In this document: one piece after another, positions 15,733 to 24,311 of the stretch
How the letters are laid out: each line of letters begins with the position of its first letter
How positions within the stretch are numbered: the stretch's first letter is position 1
Made by a program: the position numbers and the translations under genes
NCBI GenBank assembly: GCA_050015355.1
Contig: JBEKBO010000005.1
Span: 1 to 64,000 of the forward strand
Direction: 5' to 3'
Source of the DNA: CAWBRT01 sp050015355
Lineage (GTDB): Bacteria > Acidobacteriota > Terriglobia > Terriglobales > Acidobacteriaceae
Length of the DNA: 64,000 bases
Notes under the pieces: generated by a model
Database searches by the model: none
The model's input: the letters and a program-made list of their open reading frames with translations, nothing else
What the model was told of the DNA's origin: nothing

Positions 15733-17046
15733 GTGTACCGCAGCAAATCCATCGCAGGTGTGATCCTTGCGTGTGCCATAGCTATTGGTGTTTTGCACGG
15801 GCAAGTCGCGGATCCAGATCTCGTATCGGGCCCCCGGGCATTTCCGCAGCTAGCGATCCCAGACGTCGGCGTAATCAAGTTTATTCGCGTGTTCTCCGCC
15901 GATCAGGACGTAAACAAGCGAAAGGTCAATTTGCTTACGGACACGGTTACCGGCGCGCCGGATGATTCCGAACTAGGCAAAGTCCGCAAGCCACCGAAGG
16001 ATGAATCCGCCGCCGTAGCATTACACCCGCACGAGGTGGTAATGGACTTCGGATACGCGGTGCAACCGGTTCGTATTCGTTCTCCGCTCGGCGCGCTTGC
16101 CGATACGGTCTCGGGACTGTCACCTAATCACGATCTGCGGATGACGTTACCGCATCGGATAGCTATCGATTCAAGGCAGAGAGTCATTGTCACTGACCCT
16201 CCAGCACACGCGATACACGTCTTCGATTTCACCAGGAAAAAATATTTCCGCATTCAGGGTGGAAATGGCAGGCGGCTTCAGTGGCCGACTGCTGTCACTG
16301 TCGACGCCGAGGACAACATATATGCCACAGATTCCGGTTCCGGCCTGGTTCTTGTGTATGACCCGCAGGGCAAGTTCCTGCGGGCTTTCGGTGATCGCGA
16401 GGGTGAAGGCGTCTTGGACCAGCCCGACGGAATCGCAATCGATCCCGAGACCGGCCATCTCTATGTGAGTGACAGTCCGCGCCATCTCATATTCATTTTC
16501 GACCACGACGGCAATACACTGGCTCGTTTCGGAACGGCAGGCAAACAGTCGACCAAGTTCGGACGACGCGGAGTAAACGGCACAACTGATCTTCGACTGA
16601 GCCAACACAAACTGATTTTGGCGGACGGAAACTCATGCGCACTTAAATTCTTTGATCTTCAGGGCCGTCTGCAAAAGGAAGTTGGAATCTTTGGAGGCGC
16701 GTGTGGACTTGAACCGAGACGGGTCGGCCTGGACGTGGATGCGACAGGCAATATTTACATCAGCGACGGTGCCCTGGGCACGATTCGTATCTATGACAAG
16801 GATGGAAAATTCTTGTCCGCGTTTGGCAGCAGCGGAGGCCGTCGCGGCGAGTTGCTTTCACCCAGTTGTGTGCGAATCGGGTTGAAGGGTCTCATTTATG
16901 TGGCGGATTCCGGGAACCGCCGGGTTCAGATCTTCGAACTCCACTCCGAGAAGAAACGTGATCACGCCAAACCTTTCCTGGAGCTTTGGCTGGAAAAACG
17001 TGCGAAAAAACATGAGGAAGACACGACCAGCACGGCGGAACGTTGA
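15733..17046 (+). CDS. secreted NHL-repeat beta-propeller protein
   Basis: A 437-residue exported protein: signal peptide at about 1-24, a 100-residue N-terminal region, then six NHL-type blades from about residue 130 to 405, each with the pattern IAIDS.G.IYVTD...VFD (for example IAIDSRQRVIVTDPPAHAIH, VTVDAEDNIYATDSGSG, VRIGLKGLIYVADSGN). NHL propellers are binding platforms. The C-terminal tail is basic and charged. It resembles the two NHL proteins of the cytochrome cluster at 23.2 and 28.4 kb, which suggests a related envelope role. Start GTG 15733 has GAGGT 7-8 nt upstream; the promoter appears sigma-54 type. Confidence 0.82.
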   Translation: MYRSKSIAGVILACAIAIGVLHGQVADPDLVSGPRAFPQLAIPDVGVIKFIRVFSADQDVNKRKVNLLTDTVTGAPDDSELGKVRKPPKDESAAVALHPHEVVMDFGYAVQPVRIRSPLGALADTVSGLSPNHDLRMTLPHRIAIDSRQRVIVTDPPAHAIHVFDFTRKKYFRIQGGNGRRLQWPTAVTVDAEDNIYATDSGSGLVLVYDPQGKFLRAFGDREGEGVLDQPDGIAIDPETGHLYVSDSPRHLIFIFDHDGNTLARFGTAGKQSTKFGRRGVNGTTDLRLSQHKLILADGNSCALKFFDLQGRLQKEVGIFGGACGLEPRRVGLDVDATGNIYISDGALGTIRIYDKDGKFLSAFGSSGGRRGELLSPSCVRIGLKGLIYVADSGNRRVQIFELHSEKKRDHAKPFLELWLEKRAKKHEEDTTSTAER

Positions 17047-17192
17047 TAGACAGCAAGCCGGGCTTTGGCGGCCTAATACGTGGCTGACATCGCATAACCA
17101 CGTATCAAAGGGAATTGGCATAACTCGGATTGCATTCATCTGCCGGCGCTAACTCAAGTAGTTCCGCACGATGGTCTTAATAAGGAGAGACG

Positions 17193-17858
17193 ATGGTACA
17201 AAGCAAGAACGCCAGCACTGGCACTACGAGCTGGACTAGCACGCAAGCATACGTTCTCGCGACTATTTGCCTGGTTGTCGGAATTGCCGTCGGGTACCTG
17301 CTGCGAGGCTCATCAACCAGCGCAGCGGCGCAAACGGCGAGTTCCGCTCCCGCTATGCCCATGGGTTCCGGGCAGGTAACACCGGAGCAGCTTAAGCACA
17401 TGGCGGACAAGCAGGCTGAATCTTTGCTCGCGCAACTAAAATCGTCGCCGAACGATCCCAAGCTTCTAGCTCAGGTCGGCAATCTCTATTACGACACGCA
17501 GCAATATAAAGACGCGATCGATTATTACCGCAAATCTCTGCAAGCAGATCCGAAGAACCCTGCCGTGCGCACTGACATGGGCACCTCTTATTGGCTTCTG
17601 GGTGATGCGGACCACGCGATCGCCGCTTTCACGGATGCGCTGAAGTATGCGCCCAATTGGCCCACGGCGCTTTTCAATCGGGGAGTCGTGAAATGGCGCG
17701 GCAAAATGGATGTCAATGGGGCGGTAGCCGACTGGGAGGCGCTGTTGAAGGCAAATCCTGATTACCAGGAGCGGACGAAAATCGAGCAGCTTATTTCCGA
17801 AGTGAAGACGCATGCCAGCATCAAACCCGCGGCGAAGACCGATAAGCCGGGGATGTAA
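17193..17858 (+). CDS. membrane-anchored TPR protein, copy 2
   Basis: A 221-residue paralogue of the protein at 2809-3489. The same membrane anchor is present (AYVLATICLVVGIAVGYLL, about residues 17-36), then a Ser/Ala linker, then TPR units beginning with TPEQLKHMADKQAE and NDPKLLAQVGNLYYDTQQY. Both copies end in a short Lys/Pro tail (SIKPAAKTDKPGM here). AAGGAG lies 5-7 nt before ATG 17193. It follows the NHL gene by about 150 bp and is closed by a strong terminator. A role as a protein-assembly adaptor at the inner membrane is likely for the family, but no partner is proven. Confidence 0.8.
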   Translation: MVQSKNASTGTTSWTSTQAYVLATICLVVGIAVGYLLRGSSTSAAAQTASSAPAMPMGSGQVTPEQLKHMADKQAESLLAQLKSSPNDPKLLAQVGNLYYDTQQYKDAIDYYRKSLQADPKNPAVRTDMGTSYWLLGDADHAIAAFTDALKYAPNWPTALFNRGVVKWRGKMDVNGAVADWEALLKANPDYQERTKIEQLISEVKTHASIKPAAKTDKPGM

Positions 17859-17907
17859 TTTTCGACCGGGCGGTTTCGCGAGCGGAGTAGTTCATATGTC
17901 ATCCGCC

Positions 17908-17936
17908 AAGCCGCTTGAGTTCAAGCGGCTTTTTCC
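17908..17936 (+). terminator. rho-independent terminator
   Basis: AGCCGCTTG (17909-17917) pairs perfectly with CAAGCGGCT (17922-17930) around a 4-nt loop and is followed by TTTT. It lies about 50 nt after the stop of the second TPR gene and should end the NHL-TPR transcription unit. Confidence 0.85.
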
Positions 17937-18079
17937 CCCCGCGAAATGCGCTATAGCTCAGTTCCTTCTTCCGCGACACTTTGCCATGCGCTACTGATTA
18001 CAATTAGCCGTAACGGCTGTAGCAGGCCTGGAACTTGGTTCTGTTCACACTCTTTGAGTGTTTTGAGGTGCCTCGAACA

Positions 18080-19558
18080 ATGAGTGCAATGCAGGAATTG
18101 CGCGGGTTGCTACGGCAGCGTATGGTGCGATTCTTCGCCCTCTCTGGAATGCTCGTCTGGGTAGCCAAAGTCTGCGTAGATTACAAATACAGCGTCCGCG
18201 ACTTGGACACTTGGTGGCACTTGAAGGTCGGCGATTGGATCGTCGAAAATCTGGCCGTTCCCCACAGCGGCGTCTTCTCGCTAACAGCCGCCGTCCGTCC
18301 GTGGGTTGCCTATAGCTGGGGTTACGAGGTCATCCTTTCGCGCGCCTATCATTGGTTCGGCCTGATGGGCATTGGACTGCTTGGAACCATTTTGACTCTT
18401 GTGAACGCTTACGCCGTGTTCTGGAGCTTGCGCCGTCTGTCGGGGCGCTTCTGGGAGGCTTGGTTACTTGCGGCATGCACGCTGTACACATTCTTGTTCA
18501 TCCTGATGCCCAGACCGGTGTTCATTTCCATCCTCTTCTACATCGTATTGCTGACCGCACTACTGGAAAGCAACCGCAGCGGAAACGTTCGACGGCTGTA
18601 CTGGTTGCCAGTGCTGTTTCTGGTTTGGGCCAACATCCACATACAGTTCATCTACGGCATCTTCGTGCTCGGATTGTTCGTCGCCGCCCAGTTGCTGCCG
18701 CGGTTGACGGATTCCTTCGGCATCACACTTACTTATCTGCGTGCCGCATCCGTTCCAGCGAAGCCCTTGGCCGTTTTGTTTGCTGCTTGCCTGCTGGCGA
18801 CACTCATAAGCCCCTATGGTTATCGTCTCTACTTGGTGGTGCTTTCCTATTCCAAGGCTCACTATACTTACGGAATGATTGTTGAGTTGCAACCACTGAA
18901 CTTTCGCTTCAGCAATCATTTCGTTCAGCTCCTATTGACCGGCGGCGGGTTCGTTGCCGTGGGCTGGCGAAAGAAGGTGGACCTGTTCAAGTTCGCGCTT
19001 TTGACCTTCGCCAGCGTCGTTGGGTTTCGAACGATGCGCGATTGCTGGTTCTTAGCGATTACCGCCGCTGCTTTCATCGCCGATTCCCCAAGCCCAGCAC
19101 GAGAAGAGGACGGAGAGGAAACGTGGCTTGAACGTGGGGCCATGCTGCTGACGCTTGCGTTTTTCCTATTCTTGTTCTCGCGCAATTTCGGCTTTAACGA
19201 GCGCACACTGGATCGCACGGTCAGCACAATATTCCCGGTGGATGCCGCCAATTTCCTGCGCCGGAATCCCCTGCCGGGACCTCTTTACAACAACCTGGAT
19301 TGGGGAGGGTTTTTGATCTGGTACATGCCTCAATACCCTGTCGCCATCGATGGAAGAAATGACTTGTACGGCGACGATCTCGACCGTACCTTCTACGAAG
19401 CCCAAAGCGCCTTGGAGTACAAAGACGATCCCTATCTCAGTAAGGCCGGCTGCGTATTGCTGGAGAAGAAGTACCCTCTCTCAACCGTTCTCAAACTTGA
19501 CCCGCGATTCAATGTAGTCTACGAGGACCCGATTGCAATCGTCTTTGCGCGCCGCTGA
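18080..19558 (+). CDS. polytopic membrane protein, paralogue 1
   Basis: A 492-residue membrane protein with about ten helices. The N-terminal loop reads DLDTWWHLKVGDWIVENLAV and VPHSGVFS. The C-terminal soluble part has GPLYNNLDWGGFLIWYMPQY, VAIDGRNDLYGDDL. These signatures recur in the convergent gene at 19583-21115 (VWLQLRTGNWILDHHSVPRS; PIYNELSWGDFLIWYLPNYP; MDDRYELYGEE), so both belong to one family. GT-C-like membrane glycosyltransferases have this general build, but catalysis is unproven. ATG 18080 has GAGGTG 9 nt upstream; a longer frame from 18035 has no such site. Confidence 0.68.
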   Translation: MSAMQELRGLLRQRMVRFFALSGMLVWVAKVCVDYKYSVRDLDTWWHLKVGDWIVENLAVPHSGVFSLTAAVRPWVAYSWGYEVILSRAYHWFGLMGIGLLGTILTLVNAYAVFWSLRRLSGRFWEAWLLAACTLYTFLFILMPRPVFISILFYIVLLTALLESNRSGNVRRLYWLPVLFLVWANIHIQFIYGIFVLGLFVAAQLLPRLTDSFGITLTYLRAASVPAKPLAVLFAACLLATLISPYGYRLYLVVLSYSKAHYTYGMIVELQPLNFRFSNHFVQLLLTGGGFVAVGWRKKVDLFKFALLTFASVVGFRTMRDCWFLAITAAAFIADSPSPAREEDGEETWLERGAMLLTLAFFLFLFSRNFGFNERTLDRTVSTIFPVDAANFLRRNPLPGPLYNNLDWGGFLIWYMPQYPVAIDGRNDLYGDDLDRTFYEAQSALEYKDDPYLSKAGCVLLEKKYPLSTVLKLDPRFNVVYEDPIAIVFARR

Positions 19559-19582
19559 GTTCGACTTAAGCCCCGCACAGAA

Positions 19583-21115
19583 CTATCTCTGCTTGCTCAA
19601 CACCACCGCCAGATCATCGCGATAGACCTGTTGGAAACCCGGGAGAGCCGTATGGAACACTTCCTCGGCATTGGGGAACATCTGCGGGACGCGCACCAAG
19701 CCGTTGTCCGCGCTGATAAGGATCGTATTGGCGGAAGCTAATGCAGGATATTGGGACGGAAGTCGACTTCCGGCCGATGCTTGATAGTAGAGTTTGACAT
19801 TCTCTTCCCCATACAGTTCATACCGGTCATCCATGGAGACAGGATAGTTGGGCAGGTACCAGATCAGGAAGTCGCCCCACGACAGTTCGTTGTAAATGGG
19901 AGCCGGAAGGTGGTTCTGCCTAATGAAATCACACGCACGTACAGGGAGCTTTTGGGCAGTCACTTCGAGCAGCGTCTCCGTCCTGGACGGAACATGCGAT
20001 GCGGCTGCGACGAGAACGATCAAGGCGATGGCTGCAGCCGCCCAAAATGCCGGTTTGAGAGTATGCGACGGCTCATCCGGACGGCCTCCAGCGGGGAAGA
20101 ACACGTCGCCGAGAATGGCAACGGAAGCCACTACGATCATCCAGGCTTCGCGCTGGAAGGAAAAGCCGGCACTGGCGCTGACCGCAAGCAGCATCACCTT
20201 AAACGGATCTTTGGCATGCTGGCGGCCAAGCGCAAGGAATGCAAACATCGCGAGCAACATCAACAGGTAATGCTCCGGCGCGCGAAAGTTCATGGCCTTC
20301 ATCTCAGGAGTAAGCGCCAGCACTGTTCTTCCGAAACAATTCTGCCACGCCACAGAGTAGGAGTGGTAAGAGTATGGAGAGAGCAAGGAGGCGATGCACG
20401 AAGCAACAGCAATCATTGCCACACGGCCTAGGGCAAGACGCGCGCCGGCGTGAGCATACATCTTGTTTCCCAAAGCTTGTTCTACGGCCACCGCACACAG
20501 GAAGAGAAGCAGCACCAGCAGGCCGAAGACGAAGTGCCAATCCATGTTGGCCCATACCAGCACCAGCAATGGCATCCATGACAGGAGGCCTTGCCGTCCA
20601 GTCGCCCGACTTGTGAAGAGCAGCCATAGTTCCATGGAAAACAAGACAGCGCTGAATAGCAGCGATTGTGTTAATGAATGGAATATCACTGTCTGTGCAC
20701 AGATCGAAAGCACAGCCGCCAACCAGAATCCTCCCCTGCGTCCTCCAGCAAGCAGGAAGGTGGCGATTGCAACCAAAATGCGGAAAGCCATCTGCATGGC
20801 TGGGAGCGCGCGCAGTCCCATCGTGCGGTAAAGCGCCGCCAGAATCACCTGCGATCCCCAATTTGAATCCGTCCAGCGCAGCGCGTCGAAGCGCGAGAAC
20901 AGGCCCGAGCGCGGCACCGAATGATGATCCAGTATCCAGTTTCCCGTCCGCAATTGCAGCCACACACTGGGATCGGTGAGCGATTGCAGATGTCTTGCCT
21001 CTTGCAGGGCTCCAGCCGAAAAAAGCACGACAAGTGCAGCGATCTGTAACACCGTGAGGAAGCGCAGATTGCGGACCCGGCGCGGCATGGGCGTCGTCGC
21101 TGGCATTGTTGTCAT
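19583..21115 (-). CDS. polytopic membrane protein, paralogue 2
   Basis: A 510-residue relative of the gene at 18080-19558, encoded convergently with only 24 bp between the stops. It has about ten membrane helices, the N-terminal VWLQLRTGNWILDHHSVPRS, WANMDWHFVFG in a middle loop and the C-terminal YNELSWGDFLIWYLPNYP. The conserved acidic residues and aromatic patches in extracytoplasmic loops suggest a common sugar or lipid substrate. ATG 21115 has AGGA upstream; the longer frame to 21187 would start upstream of the cytochrome operon terminator and is unlikely. It begins just after that terminator and so probably has its own promoter. Confidence 0.68.
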   Translation of the reverse strand: MTTMPATTPMPRRVRNLRFLTVLQIAALVVLFSAGALQEARHLQSLTDPSVWLQLRTGNWILDHHSVPRSGLFSRFDALRWTDSNWGSQVILAALYRTMGLRALPAMQMAFRILVAIATFLLAGGRRGGFWLAAVLSICAQTVIFHSLTQSLLFSAVLFSMELWLLFTSRATGRQGLLSWMPLLVLVWANMDWHFVFGLLVLLLFLCAVAVEQALGNKMYAHAGARLALGRVAMIAVASCIASLLSPYSYHSYSVAWQNCFGRTVLALTPEMKAMNFRAPEHYLLMLLAMFAFLALGRQHAKDPFKVMLLAVSASAGFSFQREAWMIVVASVAILGDVFFPAGGRPDEPSHTLKPAFWAAAAIALIVLVAAASHVPSRTETLLEVTAQKLPVRACDFIRQNHLPAPIYNELSWGDFLIWYLPNYPVSMDDRYELYGEENVKLYYQASAGSRLPSQYPALASANTILISADNGLVRVPQMFPNAEEVFHTALPGFQQVYRDDLAVVLSKQR

Positions 21116-21131
21116 TGCTATTATCCTAGCG

Positions 21132-21170
21132 GAAAAAGAAAACGCCCACCGCATTGGCGCGAGGCGGGCG
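21132..21170 (-). terminator. terminator of the cytochrome cluster
   Basis: On the minus strand CGCCCGCC (21170-21163) pairs with GGTGGGCG (21150-21143) with one G-U pair and a 12-nt loop. It is followed by TTTTCTTTTT. It lies about 75 nt after the stop of the 12-haem cytochrome and should end the whole electron-transfer operon. Confidence 0.78.
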
Positions 21171-21243
21171 CACCTTGCGCGGGACATGGCTTATGAAATC
21201 GGCCACGATACCCATACTCATGCATTTCGACGACTGCGCACAG

Positions 21244-23214
21244 TTAGTGCCTAACGAGAATCACACGCCTCGTCTGCTGGTGGGCGCTTGCCTGCGCGAC
21301 AGTTCCGTCATAATTATGGTTATACGTGTGGCAGGCGAGGACGCAGGTATTGTTTGCCCTGTTATAGGAAATACCCAGCGGCCCATTGGGTCCGAGATTG
21401 TTCGGCGCCACCACGTTGATATCGAAATTGACCAGCCTTTCGCCAGTGACCGTTGGCGACTTAGCCCCCATGCCATGCGCCGTGTGACAAACCGAGCAGG
21501 ATGCGCCCAAGGTAGTGACATGCTGCGCATGCACCGAGTTGTCGTTGAGCAGGGTTGTCAGATTGTGGCATTTTCCACACAATGCCCACGGTCCGGGTGT
21601 GGCTCCTCCCGCGCTGGTCTGCTGGCCGGGATAAAGATTCTTAATGGTACTCCCCGGTCCACCAGCCGGGTAGACTCCCGGCGTGACTTGGCTCATCTCG
21701 TAACGGCGCTCGACGATGTGCGGGTAGATCGAGCCATGCGGGCCATTCGGACCGGACCCTCCGAACTCGCGGTTGTCGTCACTGTTGTGACAGTCGGTAC
21801 AGAAGATACGGACTCCCATCGCCCGACCCGGGATGCTGCCGTCTAGCGCCAGCATAGTCGCAAGCAGGCTAGGCTGAGCAAGTCCTGAGGACCTATCGTG
21901 AGTCACCGGATGGCTCGAAGTAGCGGAGGAGGCAAACTGCGGAATTACGTTCAGCGAATCCGCCGCTGATACGTACCAGACCGGAAGGTATCCGAACGAT
22001 GTGAGCGCCTGTTTGCCGCTGCTGGTGCCGTGACAGCGCAGGCAGTTCTCATACTGATTTTGCGCTGGAGAAATAATACTAATCCCGTCGTTGGCCAAAA
22101 CTCCATTTACCGCAGCCTGGGAAACACGGATCTGTGGCGGTGCGCCGAACACGCTCCCGACCGGCTGGGAACCGTGCGGGTTGTGGCAATCAACACAGGT
22201 CGCGTGCCGGTTATTGTTCAACAGCGTGGCTTCGGCGGCGTCGTGCGTATTATTGCCCGCGGGAAATGGATGCGCGATCTTGGAAAACTCAGCATAAACG
22301 TTAGGCAGAGCCGGACTGATGTTGTTGTTACCGTTATGACAGGTAATGCAATTCTGTGTCGTGACGTCCATGCCGGCTAACGCCGGCACCGGACCCCGCA
22401 GCAACCTTGCCGGACTATTCGCGTTGTGCTCGACATGACAGCTCGAACAGGAATTCTGGGCCACAGTGGCGTAGGGGCCGACGTTTGCAGCCGGCAGCGT
22501 GCTATTCGATACAGTCGCATGAATACTTGTAGGCCAAGGAACCAGGGGATTCGGCAGATTGTTGACCGTGCGTGCGGTAGTCCCATGGCACGCCAGGCAC
22601 ATCTGGCCGCTGGAGCTGTCGCGAACCAGAAAATTCAAAGAAACCGTGTCAATATTTTGCACATGGGGGTTGTGGCAGCTTTGACACTCTACGTTGCCGC
22701 GCACCAGATGCACCTTATTTTGCGGATCAGCTGTCTGACGGCCCTGCACCAAGCTCTGCACCAGGTCTGGAGAATCCTGTATTTGATTAAAACTGAATGG
22801 ATGAGAGCCCTGCAGGTTGGTGGATAAGATGTCGTTCTGGTTCATCTTGCCCTGCATCGTGATTTTGCCGTAAGGCACAGTCTGTCCAGGCGCCACCGTG
22901 CCATCATGGCAGCTCAGACACAAGCTGCTGGGACTTCCAGGCGCAGGTTGTTTGTAGGTCTCAAGCGCCGTGGTGGTACTGCTGTACATCGTGTAGGTCT
23001 GTGTGGAATATGACTGGGCCCAAAGCGGCCCCTTGCCATTTCCAGAATGAGGAGCGTGGCAATATTGACAGGGAGGCAACGCTCCACCCTTAATCGGTGA
23101 CGGCCCAGTGACCGACAGATTGTGTGCGCCCAGAACGTCGCCGGTGAACTGCGCCTGCACACTGCCGGCCGCGGCGAGCACGACCGCACACGCGAACCAG
23201 AGCTTCATTTTCAT
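21244..23214 (-). CDS. secreted dodecahaem c-type cytochrome
   Basis: A 656-residue exported protein: signal peptide at about 1-22 (ending VQAQ), then 11 CxxCH haem sites (CQYCH, CLSCH, CQSCH, CLACH, CSSCH, CITCH, CVDCH, CLRCH, CTDCH, CGKCH, CSVCH) and a last site with an extra residue, CVLACH (CX3CH), near the C-terminus. Several motifs are followed by NPH or APHSG, typical of paired-CxxCH cytochromes with bis-histidine haems. It should be a periplasmic or outer-membrane electron wire. The GGAGG ribosome site is 7 nt before the ATG. It overlaps the NHL gene by 4 nt and is last in the operon. Its VLGAHN...CHAPHSG start resembles the tetrahaem protein of the same cluster. Confidence 0.9.
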   Translation of the reverse strand: MKMKLWFACAVVLAAAGSVQAQFTGDVLGAHNLSVTGPSPIKGGALPPCQYCHAPHSGNGKGPLWAQSYSTQTYTMYSSTTTALETYKQPAPGSPSSLCLSCHDGTVAPGQTVPYGKITMQGKMNQNDILSTNLQGSHPFSFNQIQDSPDLVQSLVQGRQTADPQNKVHLVRGNVECQSCHNPHVQNIDTVSLNFLVRDSSSGQMCLACHGTTARTVNNLPNPLVPWPTSIHATVSNSTLPAANVGPYATVAQNSCSSCHVEHNANSPARLLRGPVPALAGMDVTTQNCITCHNGNNNISPALPNVYAEFSKIAHPFPAGNNTHDAAEATLLNNNRHATCVDCHNPHGSQPVGSVFGAPPQIRVSQAAVNGVLANDGISIISPAQNQYENCLRCHGTSSGKQALTSFGYLPVWYVSAADSLNVIPQFASSATSSHPVTHDRSSGLAQPSLLATMLALDGSIPGRAMGVRIFCTDCHNSDDNREFGGSGPNGPHGSIYPHIVERRYEMSQVTPGVYPAGGPGSTIKNLYPGQQTSAGGATPGPWALCGKCHNLTTLLNDNSVHAQHVTTLGASCSVCHTAHGMGAKSPTVTGERLVNFDINVVAPNNLGPNGPLGISYNRANNTCVLACHTYNHNYDGTVAQASAHQQTRRVILVRH

Positions 23215-24311
23215 TGCGCTCCTCCCGCAGGCTGCTTGGCGTAATAGCGAAACACCTGCACGCGACTATTGGAGGAGTCCACTACATAGACATGGTCGTC
23301 CCGAGCGATAAATAAACCGGAAGGCAGCTCGAACGCGCCGGGCGCAGAACCCCTTCCCCCGAAGTAGTACAGCAGATCGCCCTGGCGGTCGAAGACCTGC
23401 ACACTATTCCAGGCTCCATCCACAACATACAGGTGACCCTCGCTGTCGAAGCCGATCCCCTTCGGACGGAAGAAACTTCCAACGCTGTCACCGGGAGCGC
23501 CGACCATGTACTGGAAAGTGCCGGAGCGGTCAAAGACCTGCACTCGAAAGTTCATTGCATCGACGACAGCGATTTCGCTCCCGTGCAACATAACCTCGGT
23601 TGGAAAATTGAACTCGCCCGGCTGATTTCCGCTAGTGCCGATTGTCTGCAAAATATGACCTTGCATATCTAAAACAAAGATTTTGTTACGCAGCGTATCG
23701 GTAACGTAAATCCGTTGTGTGCCGGAATCCACTGCGATTCCTGTTGGACGCTTGAAATAGCCTTCTCCGCCACGCAGGCTGCCGATGATATGCTTGAACT
23801 TCCCGTTGGCGTCAAAGACAAAAATTCTCCCGCCCTCCGAATCGGTTACATACATGTTGTCCGCGGCATCGACCGCCACGCACTGCGGCGAGCGCAAGGA
23901 ATTCTCGTCTTTGTCTCTCCGCTCGACGAATTTGTACTTGTGCTGCCCGAAGTCGAAGATGTGAATTCCACCCATTCCCGGGTCGGTCACAATAACCCTG
24001 CCGCGGGAATCCAGTGCGATGCTGTAGGGACGAAGCATTGCATGCCGTACCGGCTCGCCAGCCACAATGTCCAGCACCTTCGTCCAAAAGCCAGGTTTGC
24101 CCAGCACCTCACGTTCGGAGGAAAACGTACGCTCAAAGCTCAGCTTGCGTCCGCCTTCCAGCAACAGATCCGGAGGTGGTGGTGGCAGATTCTTTTCAAT
24201 CTTAATGCGCGCTGCCTGCAACGGCGCCCACAACCAGAGCACCACTGCCAGGCAAATCCACAGCTTGACCCAAGCTACAATGGGCCGACGAATTAGAACG
24301 GCTTGAACCAT
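23211..24311 (-). CDS. exported NHL-repeat beta-propeller protein
   Basis: A 366-residue protein with one N-terminal hydrophobic segment (about 13-33, either a signal peptide or an anchor), a Pro-rich stretch (LPPPPPDLL) and six NHL blades between about residues 90 and 360 (IALDSRGRVIVTDPGMGG, VAVDAADNMYVTDSEGG, IAVDSGTQRIYVTDTLRN and further copies). It overlaps the porin-like gene by 19 nt and the 12-haem cytochrome gene by 4 nt, so these three are tightly co-translated and are probably made in fixed ratio. In electron-transfer loci of other bacteria NHL propellers often sit beside multihaem cytochromes; a docking or assembly role is inferred. Confidence 0.85.
   Translation of the reverse strand: MVQAVLIRRPIVAWVKLWICLAVVLWLWAPLQAARIKIEKNLPPPPPDLLLEGGRKLSFERTFSSEREVLGKPGFWTKVLDIVAGEPVRHAMLRPYSIALDSRGRVIVTDPGMGGIHIFDFGQHKYKFVERRDKDENSLRSPQCVAVDAADNMYVTDSEGGRIFVFDANGKFKHIIGSLRGGEGYFKRPTGIAVDSGTQRIYVTDTLRNKIFVLDMQGHILQTIGTSGNQPGEFNFPTEVMLHGSEIAVVDAMNFRVQVFDRSGTFQYMVGAPGDSVGSFFRPKGIGFDSEGHLYVVDGAWNSVQVFDRQGDLLYYFGGRGSAPGAFELPSGLFIARDDHVYVVDSSNSRVQVFRYYAKQPAGGAQ

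Noticed and set aside
17121..17145. Possible sigma-54 site TTGGCA...TTGCA before the second TPR gene
   Set aside because: The spacing between GG and GC is 13 nt instead of 10.
17941..17990. tRNA-like start GCGCTATAGCTCAGT
   Set aside because: The following sequence has no anticodon arm, T-arm or acceptor complement, so it is not a tRNA.
21236..21254. Sigma-54-like match on the minus strand near the end of the 12-haem gene
   Set aside because: It would start a transcript upstream of a strong terminator and too far from the next gene.
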